DNA of 64,000 nucleotides from Maridesulfovibrio sp. (GCF_963678865.1 NZ_OY787459.1:3755381-3819380), one strand, 5' to 3'. Positions 34,961 through 43,624 are shown, counted from the stretch's first letter. Numbers and translations: made by a program. The notes: generated by a model not told the origin, from the sequence alone.

Positions 34961-35445
34961 CTATAAACCATGTTAGTTCGACTGTTTATTATACGTACTT
35001 GGACGTAAATCTAATAACGCCAACCCAATCTATATTGTCGCACAAAGGATTGATTGTGGTTATTTAAAATAGTCTAGCCAAATGTATACTCTTGATTATT
35101 GGGTTAATATTCAAGGAATTGGGCTTTGATTTAAAATAAAGGGGTAATGGGTGTAAAACATTTTGCTATACAATTTAAACAGGTTGTAAAGCTTTTTGAT
35201 CTAAAATATTGTGTACGCATGGTTTGGTTTAACCATTAACTTAGTTCTTTCATTTTTTGAGGTTGCTTATGATTAATTTGTTTTTAGTTTATAGCGATGT
35301 TTTTGCTCAAATACTCTTGATCTTCAGAATAATCAACCCGTCATCGTGATCAAATTCAAACGATCAGGACTCTTTTTTGTTACGATCCATTGTTTCGGAT
35401 AATTTAATTTTTTATTCCCGCAATCAGGCAATCGAAGAAGGGAAC
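34961..35445. other. AT-rich intergenic region upstream of the sugar cassette
   Basis: Contains long AT-rich runs and no ORF with protein-like features. The reverse-strand promoter of the sugar cassette should lie near 35000. The low GC matches the cassette, so the border of the acquired segment probably lies in or after this stretch. Confidence 0.45.
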
Positions 35446-35668
35446 ATGGTAGATCCAACCGAACAGGCCAAGGTCACAGGCTACAAGTTTCCGTAGCGGT
35501 GTTGCTAAACTGTATGAACAGTATATCAAGCCTCCAGCCGGACTCGAAGGCGAAGGGCAGAGCATGGAAGGGCGGTTCCATTATCTATTTACGATGTGTT
35601 TATTGGCGATGCAGGAGCAGACTAAACAGAACGAGAACGTGTTCAGTGATGTTATAGGGGTGTTATAG
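35446..35668 (+). pseudogene. Frameshifted remnant of a small gene
   Basis: An ATG at 35446 reads MVDPTEQAKVTGYKFP then a stop at 35494. The next forward frame continues naturally from the same point (CGT AGC, then GVAKLYEQYIKPPAGLEGEG and so on) for 57 codons to TAG at 35668. Removing one C in the TTTCCGT run joins them into a coherent protein of about 73 residues (GYKFRSGVAKLYEQYIKPP). So this looks like a small gene disabled by a one-base insertion. I do not know the family. Confidence 0.5.
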
Positions 35669-35694
35669 GCAATGGTTGACCATCGGTTGCTGTT

Positions 35695-36177
35695 TTATTT
35701 TTCATTTTTTGATCCCATCTTAAAATCTACCCGGACTTTAACTAGTCGGCTTGCCGGTAGGTTCAAAATTTTTACTCCGGTCTTTTGCGTGATAGACTCC
35801 AGCGTTGCAGCTTCTGCATCTCTTGATGGAGAAGTAAGGGTAAACCATATATTAAATTTGTTAGATCGTAAGTAATTGTGGGTAACTCCTGATTGTGCGT
35901 TAACAACCTCTACAAAATTATTCATGACTTCGGCTGCTACGTTTGCCGCGCAGAGAGTTGAAACCCAGCCTAGTCTGGCTGCGTCAAAGTTGGCCCCGAT
36001 TCTTCGGATAGTGCCGTTCTCGCGCATGAGCGTAACACGGGATAAAGCATCTTCCTCAGTGATGCCAAGTCGTTTACCTATTTCAGCATACGGATGTGAG
36101 CAAAGCGGAAAATCCGTCTGAAGAATATTCAATATCCGGCAATCCAATTCATCAAATTCAGGTATTAGTTTTGTCAT
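35695..36177 (-). CDS. Siroheme decarboxylase subunit (AhbA/AhbB, Lrp-like)
   Basis: A 160-residue Lrp/AsnC-like protein. The N-terminal helix-turn-helix-like half reads CRILNILQTDFPLCSHPYAEIGKRLG and TIRRIGANFDAARLGWVSTLCAANV. The diagnostic loop GVTHNYLRSNKFNIWFTL has the histidine-tyrosine wording of siroheme decarboxylase, not of an amino-acid-sensing regulator. Two such subunits form a heterodimer that turns sirohaem into 12,18-didecarboxysirohaem, a step of the alternative haem pathway used by sulfate reducers. The wording is closer to what I remember of AhbA. Its partner gene is not in this window. Confidence 0.8.
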   Translation of the reverse strand: MTKLIPEFDELDCRILNILQTDFPLCSHPYAEIGKRLGITEEDALSRVTLMRENGTIRRIGANFDAARLGWVSTLCAANVAAEVMNNFVEVVNAQSGVTHNYLRSNKFNIWFTLTSPSRDAEAATLESITQKTGVKILNLPASRLVKVRVDFKMGSKNEK

Positions 36178-36470
36178 ATGTGGTGCTCTGTTTAAATATT
36201 AGATGGTAATTTTTACAGTTGATTCTTTATACGGCTAGTGCCGTATCGGCTAAATTTTAGCATGGAATGTGCCAAGTAAATGTGTTCGCGCGGTGTTATG
36301 CGCTGAGGGAGTTCTTTAGTTGCTAGCCGTCGTGGTCAATGCTGTTGGATTTATCTGATCTAGAATATTAAAATTGTTCTGAATGCTTTTTTGTTTTTGC
36401 TGACCACCTGTGTATTTATAATATGCGGATTTCACCTCATCTGCTCTTCGACAACTGAATTATGTTTTTA

Positions 36471-36493
36471 TTGCACAAAATTACGTTGTGCCA
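36471..36493 (+). promoter_or_regulatory. Inverted repeat upstream of the CODH promoter (candidate activator site)
   Basis: GCACAA (36473-36478) and TTGTGC (36486-36491) form a 6-base inverted repeat with 7 bases between, extended by flanking TT and AA. It lies about 80-100 bases upstream of the sigma-54 -24 element, the usual distance for an enhancer-binding activator such as the one encoded at 39663. Confidence 0.5.
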
Positions 36494-36571
36494 ACTGAAA
36501 ATCGTTGTCTAATTTCGCTTCGTCAAATAGAATTTACATTTATTTTAAGTGCTTATAGAAACGAGAGCTCG

Positions 36572-36589
36572 TAGGCACAGCTCTTGCCT
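36572..36589 (+). promoter_or_regulatory. Sigma-54 promoter of the CO dehydrogenase gene
   Basis: TAGGCACAGCTCTTGCC matches the -24/-12 consensus, with GG at 36574-36575 and GC at 36586-36587 exactly ten bases apart. Transcription should start near 36599, giving a leader of about 110 bases before the ATG at 36710. Confidence 0.8.
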
Positions 36590-36709
36590 TATGGCTGTAG
36601 AAAATAATTCTAGCCAAAATCCTTCGGGGTATCTTTGAGTAACAGCAATAATCGGTTTGCGTTACTCAAATTACCTACCGGGGTGAAACAGCCAGTGAGG
36701 AATGCAGAA

Positions 36710-38722
36710 ATGGGAAAAGAACACCACACACACAGCCATGACCATAGCCATGCCCATAGCCATGGGCACCATCATCATAACCATAACGATTTCACTGATT
36801 ACAAGAATGCAGTCAAAGAATACCGTCAGTCCTTTGCCAGCAAACAGGATGTAATGGAGCAAGCCCCTGATCCCGCTGTCCGGGAGATGGTTAAGTATAT
36901 GGATGAACAGGGTGTAGAAAACTGTTTTGATCGTTTTGATAAACAGAAACCACACTGTACCTTCGGACTGGCTGGTGTATGTTGTAAAATATGCTCGCTG
37001 GGTCCCTGCAAGATCACTGAACGCTCTCCGCGTGGAACATGCGGAGCTGATGCTGATCTTATTGTAGCCCGAAATCTGGTCAGGTCAGCTGCGGGTGGCG
37101 TTGCTGCTCATGGTGCTCGTGGACGGGAAATTATTCTTACTTTGAAAAAAGCCGCAGAAGGTGATGTGAACCTGCCTATTGAAGGCGTGAATAAAGTCAA
37201 AGCTGTTGCTGACATGTTCGGTCTCGATATTAAGAACAGTTCTATTGAAGAATTGGCTGGACAAATCGCAGACATTCTTCTGGAGGATTTAAGCCGAGCA
37301 GTCCCCGGAACCCATAAGACACTCGATGCCGTAGCCACGTACGAACGAAAACGAGTCTGGGAAGATCTCGATTTACTTCCTATAGGCTCATACCATGAAG
37401 TATTTGAAGCATTGCACCAGACCACAGTGGGAACTCAGGGAGACTGGCGCAAAGCTATGGACCAATTCATGCGTCTCGGCGTCGCATTCTCAATGAACAG
37501 TGTTGTTGGTGGGTCTATTGCAAGTGATTGTCTATACGGCGTGCCACAACGAACAACAGTTAAAGCTAATCTTGGAGCCCTGAGGACAGATACGGTAAAT
37601 ATAGCTGTTCATGGTCACGCCCCCCAGATGGCTATGGAAGTGATAAAGACCGCCCGTAGTGAAAAGTTTATTGAAATGGCGAAAGAGGCTGGAGCAACCG
37701 GTATACAATTTTACGGTATCTGTTGTTCCGGATTGTCGTCCCTGTACAGGCTTGGAGGAGTAATACCTCTTTCCAATGCTAACGGATCGGAACTTGTTCT
37801 CGCAACAGGAGCTCTTGATCTTTGGTTGGCTGACATTCAAGAAGTATTTCCGGGTATTATGGATGTTGCTAACTGCTACAAGACTGTTGTCGTGACCACT
37901 AACGAGTCAAACCGGCTGCCCGGCGCAGAGCATATCGGCTATAAGCGGGACCTTTCAGATCTGGATAAACTTCCTGAGCTGGCAGAGCGCATTGTTACCC
38001 GTGCGATTGAAAGCTTCAAGAATCGTCGCGATGTAAAGAGGCATATTCCCGTACACGAAGTTGAGGCAGAAGTAGGCTTCAACCTTGAAACACTCAAGGC
38101 CCGTTATGGCTCACTGTCAACAATCTCCTCAGCCCTGATTGAAGGAAAGATTAAGGGAATCATCAATCTCGCCGGATGCACAAACACCAGAATCGTATTT
38201 GAGAAAGCTATCGTGGATATAGTTGATATCCTGCTGAAAAATAACGTACTGGTATTTACTAACGGCTGCGCGTCTTTCCCCATGGCTAAACTTGGATATT
38301 GCTCCAGCAAAGGGCAGGAAAAATGCGGCGACAAGCTGCTTAAATTCCTCGGTCCGAAGATGCCTCCGGTATGGCACTTTGGTGAATGTATAGACAATGC
38401 ACACTCCGTTGCGGTGTTCAGGGAAATAGCAAAATATACCGGACGTCATTTAAAAGACCTGCCATTTGCCGAAGTGACCCCGGAATGGTCCAACGAAAAA
38501 GGTGTCGGGGCAGCCCTCGCATATCGCATGCTCGGTTTCAACTCCTACCACTGCGTTCATGCCCCTGTGCACGGTTCTAGAAAAGTTGAGGAATTCCTTT
38601 ATAGCGGCACAAAGGAATTGCTTGGCTCCTGCATGAACGTTGATCCCGATCCTGCAAAAGTAGCCGCAATGATCCTTAGGGACTTTGACGAAGCCAGATC
38701 CAATGTCTGCTGGCGGTCATAG
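36710..38722 (+). CDS. cooS: Anaerobic nickel CO dehydrogenase catalytic subunit with His-rich N-terminal tail
   Basis: A 670-residue Ni-Fe-S enzyme that interconverts CO and CO2. Cluster ligands are visible: C72, C83 and GVCCKICSLGPC (91-100) for the D and B clusters; later FYGICCSG, LAGCTNTR, FTNGCASFP and HFGECIDNAHS for the C cluster. Residues 5-25 hold 13 histidines alternating with Ser/Asp/Gly, as in the nickel-storing tails of HypB, UreE and CooJ; this is unusual on CooS itself. The ATG at 36710 follows GAGGA at eight bases. An upstream TTG (36635) is less likely. No cooF, cooC or hydrogenase gene is adjacent; an HPP membrane protein and a sigma-54 activator follow. Confidence 0.95.
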   Translation: MGKEHHTHSHDHSHAHSHGHHHHNHNDFTDYKNAVKEYRQSFASKQDVMEQAPDPAVREMVKYMDEQGVENCFDRFDKQKPHCTFGLAGVCCKICSLGPCKITERSPRGTCGADADLIVARNLVRSAAGGVAAHGARGREIILTLKKAAEGDVNLPIEGVNKVKAVADMFGLDIKNSSIEELAGQIADILLEDLSRAVPGTHKTLDAVATYERKRVWEDLDLLPIGSYHEVFEALHQTTVGTQGDWRKAMDQFMRLGVAFSMNSVVGGSIASDCLYGVPQRTTVKANLGALRTDTVNIAVHGHAPQMAMEVIKTARSEKFIEMAKEAGATGIQFYGICCSGLSSLYRLGGVIPLSNANGSELVLATGALDLWLADIQEVFPGIMDVANCYKTVVVTTNESNRLPGAEHIGYKRDLSDLDKLPELAERIVTRAIESFKNRRDVKRHIPVHEVEAEVGFNLETLKARYGSLSTISSALIEGKIKGIINLAGCTNTRIVFEKAIVDIVDILLKNNVLVFTNGCASFPMAKLGYCSSKGQEKCGDKLLKFLGPKMPPVWHFGECIDNAHSVAVFREIAKYTGRHLKDLPFAEVTPEWSNEKGVGAALAYRMLGFNSYHCVHAPVHGSRKVEEFLYSGTKELLGSCMNVDPDPAKVAAMILRDFDEARSNVCWRS

Positions 38723-38868
38723 CTCAATTTGCAATAACGTTTGCCTGCAGCCTTGATGGCCTGCACTGCCGACCGCGGTTTCTCCGACAATTAATAGCCG
38801 GGGTCGGCTGTGCAACCACCGTGTTTTCTGTCAACACTAATTTAGCGATGGTATCCTTGGGGTAACAG

Positions 38869-39633
38869 ATGCATTTCAGATCAACTTCAGTTCAGTTCAG
38901 ATTATCAAAACTATGTCGTGAAGAGTTTTCAAAAGAATTATACCGTCCGGGAGTTATTTCTCTGGCCCGTATTGTTTGGGGATCAGTTGGGGGAGGATTG
39001 TTGTTGGGGCTGATAGCAATTTTATCCGGTAAAACAGGAATCAAAGTCCTTTACCCACCTCTTGCAGCAACATGTTTCATAAATACGACCTGTGTTTTTT
39101 TGCGTGTTGCACGGCCAAAGTCAGTAATTGTAGGGCATACGGTAGCCTCGATTTGCGGACTGGCTGGAGTCTGGATAGGAAATTATATTGATCCAGGAGC
39201 CGAATTTATAATTCCCTTGAAGCTTGGTCTTTCGGTTTTGCTGGCAGCGGTTTTTATGCAGATATTTGATGCCGACCACCCTCCTGCAGCCGCCACTGCA
39301 GCCATACCGGCAATACTCCCGCTCCCCATGCCGTGGTACTCTCTCCCGCTGCACATGGCATGGGGAGCTACAATAACCGTAATTTTTGCGTTTATCTGGA
39401 ATAGAATCTGGTTTGAATTTCCTGCCCGGGATAGTGATAACTACGTCAAAAATGCAGGGCTATACATGGAAAAAGCCCAGATTGTTGGTGTAGCAATCTG
39501 TATAATCAGCTGTATTGTCATGTGTTTTCAATCCATGTCCCCTGTTGTTGGAATAACAGGTTTGTGCGGCATGGCTGTAGGGAATATAATTCTCGGGACA
39601 CATCATTTCAAAATATTATCCCAAGTAAATTAA
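38869..39633 (+). CDS. HPP-family integral membrane protein
   Basis: A 254-residue protein with about four to six hydrophobic helices and the signature DADHPPAAATAA (near 140-151) that names the HPP family. Plant and cyanobacterial members have been linked to nitrite transport; in anaerobes the function is unclear. It follows cooS by 146 bases, in which a weak GCCGACC/GGTCGGC stem is found, and precedes the activator gene by 29 bases, so all three could share the sigma-54 promoter. GGGGTAACAG precedes the ATG. Confidence 0.85.
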   Translation: MHFRSTSVQFRLSKLCREEFSKELYRPGVISLARIVWGSVGGGLLLGLIAILSGKTGIKVLYPPLAATCFINTTCVFLRVARPKSVIVGHTVASICGLAGVWIGNYIDPGAEFIIPLKLGLSVLLAAVFMQIFDADHPPAAATAAIPAILPLPMPWYSLPLHMAWGATITVIFAFIWNRIWFEFPARDSDNYVKNAGLYMEKAQIVGVAICIISCIVMCFQSMSPVVGITGLCGMAVGNIILGTHHFKILSQVN

Positions 39634-39662
39634 AAGGAGGGATTGTCATTAGAAATTAATAT

Positions 39663-41435
39663 ATGGCAGGGCATGGATTAACGGATGTTTGTAACCAGAG
39701 ATATACCTACCAAACTCAAAAGAATATCCCCATGTCCTGCCTTATAAGACCAAGTTTACTGCCATTTCTATTGTCAGTCGGAATAATTATGTTTAGAACT
39801 TCAGATATGGCTGACGAAAAAACTTTTCACTTCAGGAATGAGAAAATACAATCTCTTTTGTTGGAGATGGGGCAACAAAGGTCTACCGGCTCTCTCTTCA
39901 CTCTTATCGTAAACCGACTGGCCCAATTTCCGAATATTTCCCTCGCCAGAATCTGGATAATAAAAAGTGGCGACATTTGCACTTCATGCCCTTTACAGGA
40001 TGAGTGTCTGAATCAAAAGGAGTGTCTGCACCTGGTTGCCAGCGCAGGGCAGTCCATTTTTGATTCTGCTGTAGATTGGACTCGTATTGACGGTGACCAT
40101 CGGCGTTTTCCTTTGGGAGCCAGAAAGGTGGGACACATCGCTGCTACAGGCACTCCCGTGATTGTAAAGTCAATCTCCAAGGATTCAAAGTGGATACTTC
40201 ATCAGGATTGGGCAAAACAAGAAGGTATCAATGGATTTGCCGGTCAACCGATGGTTTACCATGGTGAGACTATGGGGGTTCTGGCGGTTTTTACTAAAAG
40301 TGAAGTAGCCCAACCCGCTCTTGATATATTGAATATTATTTCGAACCATGCTGCCGCCGCATTAGTTAACGCACGGGCTTTTGAAAAAATAGAAGAACTG
40401 CATCACCGCCTTGAAGCCGAAAACAACTATTTACGCGAAGAACTGTTGAGTTCAACATCTTTCGGCGGGTTCATTGGTCAAAGTGCTCCATTGCAAAGAA
40501 TTATCCAGCAGATAGATCTTGTAGCGTCTACTGATGCCAGTGTGTTGATACTGGGAGAATCCGGTACGGGCAAAGAACTGGTTGCCCGGGAACTCCACCA
40601 GCGAAGCGCACGCCGAAGCAGTCCCATGATTAAAGTCAATTGTGCTTCCATTCCCAAAGACTTATTTTCAAGTGAATTTTTTGGTCATGTTAAAGGCGCA
40701 TTCTCCGGTGCTGTTGCAAACAGGGTCGGTAAATTCGGTGCTGCGCACAAGGGGACACTCTTTCTTGATGAAATAGGGGAAATACCCCTTGAACAGCAGG
40801 CTCATCTGCTTAGGATTCTACAGGAAGGAGAGTACGAACGAGTCGGAGAGGAAAAGACTCGCAAAGTTGACGTAAGGATTATTGCGGCAACCAACAAGAA
40901 TCTTAAAACAGAGGTTGAAAATGGTCGGTTTAGGGAAGACCTCTATTTCAGGCTCAATGTTTTTCCCATTGATGTCCCGCCGCTACGAGAGCGAAAGGAA
41001 GATATTGTGCTCTTGGCAAACTATTTCTTAAAGCAATTTCTTTTGGAAATTAAACGCCCCGTATTTCAATTTACGGATGCACAGCTACAGAAACTAGCTC
41101 AGTATTCATGGCCCGGTAATGTAAGAGAGCTTCAAAATATCGTTGAACGTTTTGCGATCACCTCCAGTTCTGACCCAAGAAATCTGGATTTCTTTAACAG
41201 TTTAAAGTCGGAGCTACCGTCAGCAGAACAATCCCGACCTTGTGCCCCCAATGAACAGGTAATGACCGAGCAGGAGATGGTTCTGCTGCAGAAAGAAAAT
41301 ATTGAAAGGGCCCTCAAACTGTGTCGGGGTAAGATTTATGGGACTGATGGAGCCGCAAAAATGCTGGGTTTAAAGCCTACAACCCTTGCTACACGGATAA
41401 GGAAAATGGATATTGTTTGTTTAAGAGACAAATAA
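39663..41435 (+). CDS. Sigma-54-dependent transcriptional activator with GAF sensor domain
   Basis: A 590-residue enhancer-binding protein: GAF sensor (about 70-235), AAA+ domain (about 265-500) and Fis-like helix-turn-helix (about 550-588, GAAKMLGLKPTTLATRIRKM). Walker A is GESGTGKE (near 298). The sigma-54-contacting loop reads GAFSGA instead of GAFTGA, a conservative change. In the GAF domain four cysteines, Cys106, Cys109, Cys115 and Cys121 (CTSCPLQDEC...C), could bind a metal or Fe-S centre. It probably activates the sigma-54 promoter before cooS. The start is uncertain: AAGGAGGG lies 22 bases before this ATG, and the conserved part begins only after residue 50 (ATGs at 39789 and 39807). 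Confidence 0.88.
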   Translation: MAGHGLTDVCNQRYTYQTQKNIPMSCLIRPSLLPFLLSVGIIMFRTSDMADEKTFHFRNEKIQSLLLEMGQQRSTGSLFTLIVNRLAQFPNISLARIWIIKSGDICTSCPLQDECLNQKECLHLVASAGQSIFDSAVDWTRIDGDHRRFPLGARKVGHIAATGTPVIVKSISKDSKWILHQDWAKQEGINGFAGQPMVYHGETMGVLAVFTKSEVAQPALDILNIISNHAAAALVNARAFEKIEELHHRLEAENNYLREELLSSTSFGGFIGQSAPLQRIIQQIDLVASTDASVLILGESGTGKELVARELHQRSARRSSPMIKVNCASIPKDLFSSEFFGHVKGAFSGAVANRVGKFGAAHKGTLFLDEIGEIPLEQQAHLLRILQEGEYERVGEEKTRKVDVRIIAATNKNLKTEVENGRFREDLYFRLNVFPIDVPPLRERKEDIVLLANYFLKQFLLEIKRPVFQFTDAQLQKLAQYSWPGNVRELQNIVERFAITSSSDPRNLDFFNSLKSELPSAEQSRPCAPNEQVMTEQEMVLLQKENIERALKLCRGKIYGTDGAAKMLGLKPTTLATRIRKMDIVCLRDK

Positions 41436-41614
41436 GGGCGTAAGGCAAAAAATGTTATATATATTTTCGCTACACTAAGATTGAAGGGGGTTTATGGTGG
41501 GCATTTATTGCGAGCCACCGTTTCTGATGTTTTTTGTAAGCTTCCCGGATTGTGTCCTATTTAGTTAATAGTGAAATGAAGTTTCATTTAAAACGAAAAT
41601 TTGACCTGAGAGTT

Positions 41615-41956
41615 CTACTGACTGACCAAGGCCAGCGTGAGTAGAGAAAGCAGAGTGGAATAAACAATAGCCAGACCGATGCTGGTAGGATTTACGCGAT
41701 ATTGAACCGCAAGTACAAACGGCATGGCCCCGCAGGGACCAGCACTGGTCAACATCAGCGTATCTTTTGAAACGCCTTCAGGGAGCTTAAGCCACATAAT
41801 AGCGGCCCAGATTAAAACCGGAAACAGAATTAACTTAAAAAATGTAATGAATAAAGCACAAGTATCAAGGCTTCTCCCGAGATTGGCAGCAATAATAATC
41901 CCAAGCGCGAACATGGAGGCCGGGGCAGCAGCTTTGCCGACAAAGTCAGTATACAT
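41615..41956 (-). pseudogene. Truncated AEC-family permease (C-terminal third)
   Basis: 113 residues with four hydrophobic helices, matching the C-terminal part of an auxin-efflux-carrier (AEC) permease, usually about 310 residues: ASMFALGIIIAANLG, LILFPVLIWAAIMWLKLP, TLMLTSAGPCGAMPFVLAVQY and IVYSTLLSLLTLALVSQ. The N-terminal two thirds are missing, and the reading frame upstream runs straight into the stop of the DUF39 gene. So this is either a relic left by a deletion or a half-size transporter. It sits 24 bases after the DUF39 stop, without a good ribosome-binding site, which favours a relic. Confidence 0.65.
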
Positions 41957-41980
41957 ATGAAACCCTTCGTGTAGATCTGC

Positions 41981-43156
41981 TTATTCAGATTCAATCTTTT
42001 CTACAGGCTCAGTGAGCAAAAACTCGCCTTTTGTGATCCAATCCTTAAGTTTGTTGGCTATTTCTAGAGAAATAATATGGCTGGTCATGGGGACAGTCGG
42101 AATTTTTTCGCCATTTATACTTATTGAACCCGATTTCAGTTCCTCAAAGGTTACATGTGCCAAAACCTTGTTGATTCCATTAGGGTAGTCATGTCCGTAA
42201 TCCTTGACTGGCATTTGAATTTCAGCATCACTTATCCCTGTACACCAAGCGATCTCTTCATTCAGGATAGGGATGGGAATTCCAACTCCAACAGATGCGG
42301 TGCATCCATACCCGGTAAAGCTGAGTCCTCGAAAATAGCGTGGGTCCATATCCGATACATTACCACTCTGGAGCATGAGAGTTCCTGCGGGCGTAAGTGG
42401 GATCCCTCTTTCATTTCGTTGCGGCTTTTCTACATGCTGAGTCCCTGCACCCGTTACATAGCCTTCTGCACCAGCAATAAAAATACGAGTTCCTACGCCT
42501 ATAGTTTTCAGGAAAGGATCATTAAATAGTGGTGAGAGTTGGCCCGCTGTAGCGAAATTGGCGTTGCGGAGATTAGGTTTGATCGGCCCCATATAAGTGT
42601 AAATTGTCCGGCTGGTCATGTTTACAGCGCAATTGTAGTTTTGATAACAGTTACGTGGGTTAACCATTGTTACGTTGAAGAGATCTTTAAGCGTAATGTC
42701 TTTTTCAATCGCCTTGCGCGGATAGCAATCCGTTCCATAGGCTTGAGCTCTAAGGCGAACGCTTTTCCCGGCTATGAGATCTTCAACAACATGGCCACCG
42801 CCGTAAGCAAAACGACCTGGATAAACTTTGTTCAACGGGTCATCTTCAGAAGGTTCGGTCACACCTATATATGCATCTACACCAGCCAGTCCTGCATAGC
42901 ACGGAACATTATTCAGCCAAACACGAGATGCCTTTATTGGGGGAGGGACTTGTCCGAAATTAAAAAAAATACCGGAAGAGCACATGGGTGAGAAAGTTCC
43001 AGTTGTGACAACATCTATCGCTTTGGCCGCATTTACCTTGCCCTCGGCTCGAACTATCTCGACCATCTCTTCTGCATTTACTACCGCAGCTTTGCCTTCT
43101 TTTATTCGATTATTTATTTCTTGAATTGTTTTGTTAACTTTATATGTTCCTGTCAT
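41981..43156 (-). CDS. DUF39 homocysteine-biosynthesis protein
   Basis: The 391-residue protein matches the DUF39/HcyBio family found in methanogens and sulfate reducers: TTGTFSPMCSSGIFFNFGQVPPPIKAS, YIGVTEPSEDDPLNKVYPGRFAYGGGHV and YGTDCYPRKAIEKDI are typical, with conserved cysteines (Cys59, near Cys86 and in GTDCYPR) that may handle sulfur. In those organisms it makes homocysteine from aspartate semialdehyde and sulfide, avoiding O-acylhomoserine. The ferredoxin-like NIL/4Fe-4S partner that often accompanies it is not here; instead a broken permease follows. The upstream region has a near-consensus sigma-54 promoter and two palindromes. Confidence 0.87.
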   Translation of the reverse strand: MTGTYKVNKTIQEINNRIKEGKAAVVNAEEMVEIVRAEGKVNAAKAIDVVTTGTFSPMCSSGIFFNFGQVPPPIKASRVWLNNVPCYAGLAGVDAYIGVTEPSEDDPLNKVYPGRFAYGGGHVVEDLIAGKSVRLRAQAYGTDCYPRKAIEKDITLKDLFNVTMVNPRNCYQNYNCAVNMTSRTIYTYMGPIKPNLRNANFATAGQLSPLFNDPFLKTIGVGTRIFIAGAEGYVTGAGTQHVEKPQRNERGIPLTPAGTLMLQSGNVSDMDPRYFRGLSFTGYGCTASVGVGIPIPILNEEIAWCTGISDAEIQMPVKDYGHDYPNGINKVLAHVTFEELKSGSISINGEKIPTVPMTSHIISLEIANKLKDWITKGEFLLTEPVEKIESE

Positions 43157-43245
43157 TTAGGATAACTCTTTTTTATAGGATATTTTTATTGCTCTAATTT
43201 GGAGTCGCTTTTCCTCAAATAGAACTGCGTGTTGTTCGATTTGGG

Positions 43246-43263
43246 TATGGCAATATTTGTGCT
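43246..43263 (-). promoter_or_regulatory. Near-consensus sigma-54 promoter of the DUF39 gene
   Basis: On the reverse strand TAGCACAAATATTGCC resembles TGGCAC-N5-TTGC with correct spacing, but the -24 pair is AG rather than GG, so it may be weak. Confidence 0.4.
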
Positions 43264-43270
43264 AGATTGA

Positions 43271-43285
43271 GTTGGTTTTACCAAC
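43271..43285. promoter_or_regulatory. Palindrome upstream of the DUF39 gene
   Basis: GTTGGT-TTT-ACCAAC, a perfect 6-base inverted repeat. A related larger one, TTTTGGT-N13-ACCAAAA, lies at 43422-43448. Both share GGT/ACC cores and could be sites for one regulator. Confidence 0.45.
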
Positions 43286-43518
43286 ATGTTTAAAATAATG
43301 ACTAAAATAAATTGAGTCATTATCCATATGAGACGTGATTCAGTTGTAATAACGAAATATCGTGGTTAAATAACAAAATTTTGAGATCTAATTGCAAAAC
43401 TAACTAATGAAAACGTTATCGTTTTGGTTAACCAGAGGTTCACCAAAATGTTGACATCCAAAAAATAAAAGGGCCAATCAGCAGCATGCTAACTGAACAT
43501 TTTACTTGGATTTTTAAG

Positions 43519-43556
43519 TGGTCGGAGCAGGAGGGTTTGAACCCCCGGCATCTTGC
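43519..43556 (-). pseudogene. 3' half of a tRNA gene (probably tRNA-Pro), candidate att remnant
   Basis: Reverse strand: anticodon-stem 3' arm GCAAG, 5-base variable loop ATGCC, T-arm GGGGG-TTCAAAC-CCTCC, acceptor 3' strand TGCTCCG, discriminator A and encoded CCA: canonical tRNA positions 39-76. The 5' half (acceptor, D-arm, anticodon) is absent; the upstream bases are AT-rich and unrelated. Such 3' tRNA pieces are what integrases of phages and integrative elements leave at the far end of an insertion. The acceptor sequence and GCAAG arm suggest tRNA-Pro. The CCA end points to lower coordinates, so an element would lie on the higher-coordinate side if it is intact. Confidence 0.65.
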
Positions 43557-43624
43557 TTCACAGTACGTTTTTTGTTGTAGTGGTTGAAATAGTCCAGCTT
43601 TATTCAACTTGTATATTTTATATT

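Noticed and set aside
36635..36709. TTG start for cooS 25 codons upstream
   Set aside because: The ATG at 36710 has GAGGA at the right distance; the TTG lacks a Shine-Dalgarno.
36720..36775. Short repeats CATAGCCATG in cooS that might look like a microsatellite
   Set aside because: They simply encode the histidine-rich tail.
38768..38808. GCCGACC/GGTCGGC pair after cooS
   Set aside because: Seven-base stem with a 27-base loop and no T-run; too weak for a terminator call.
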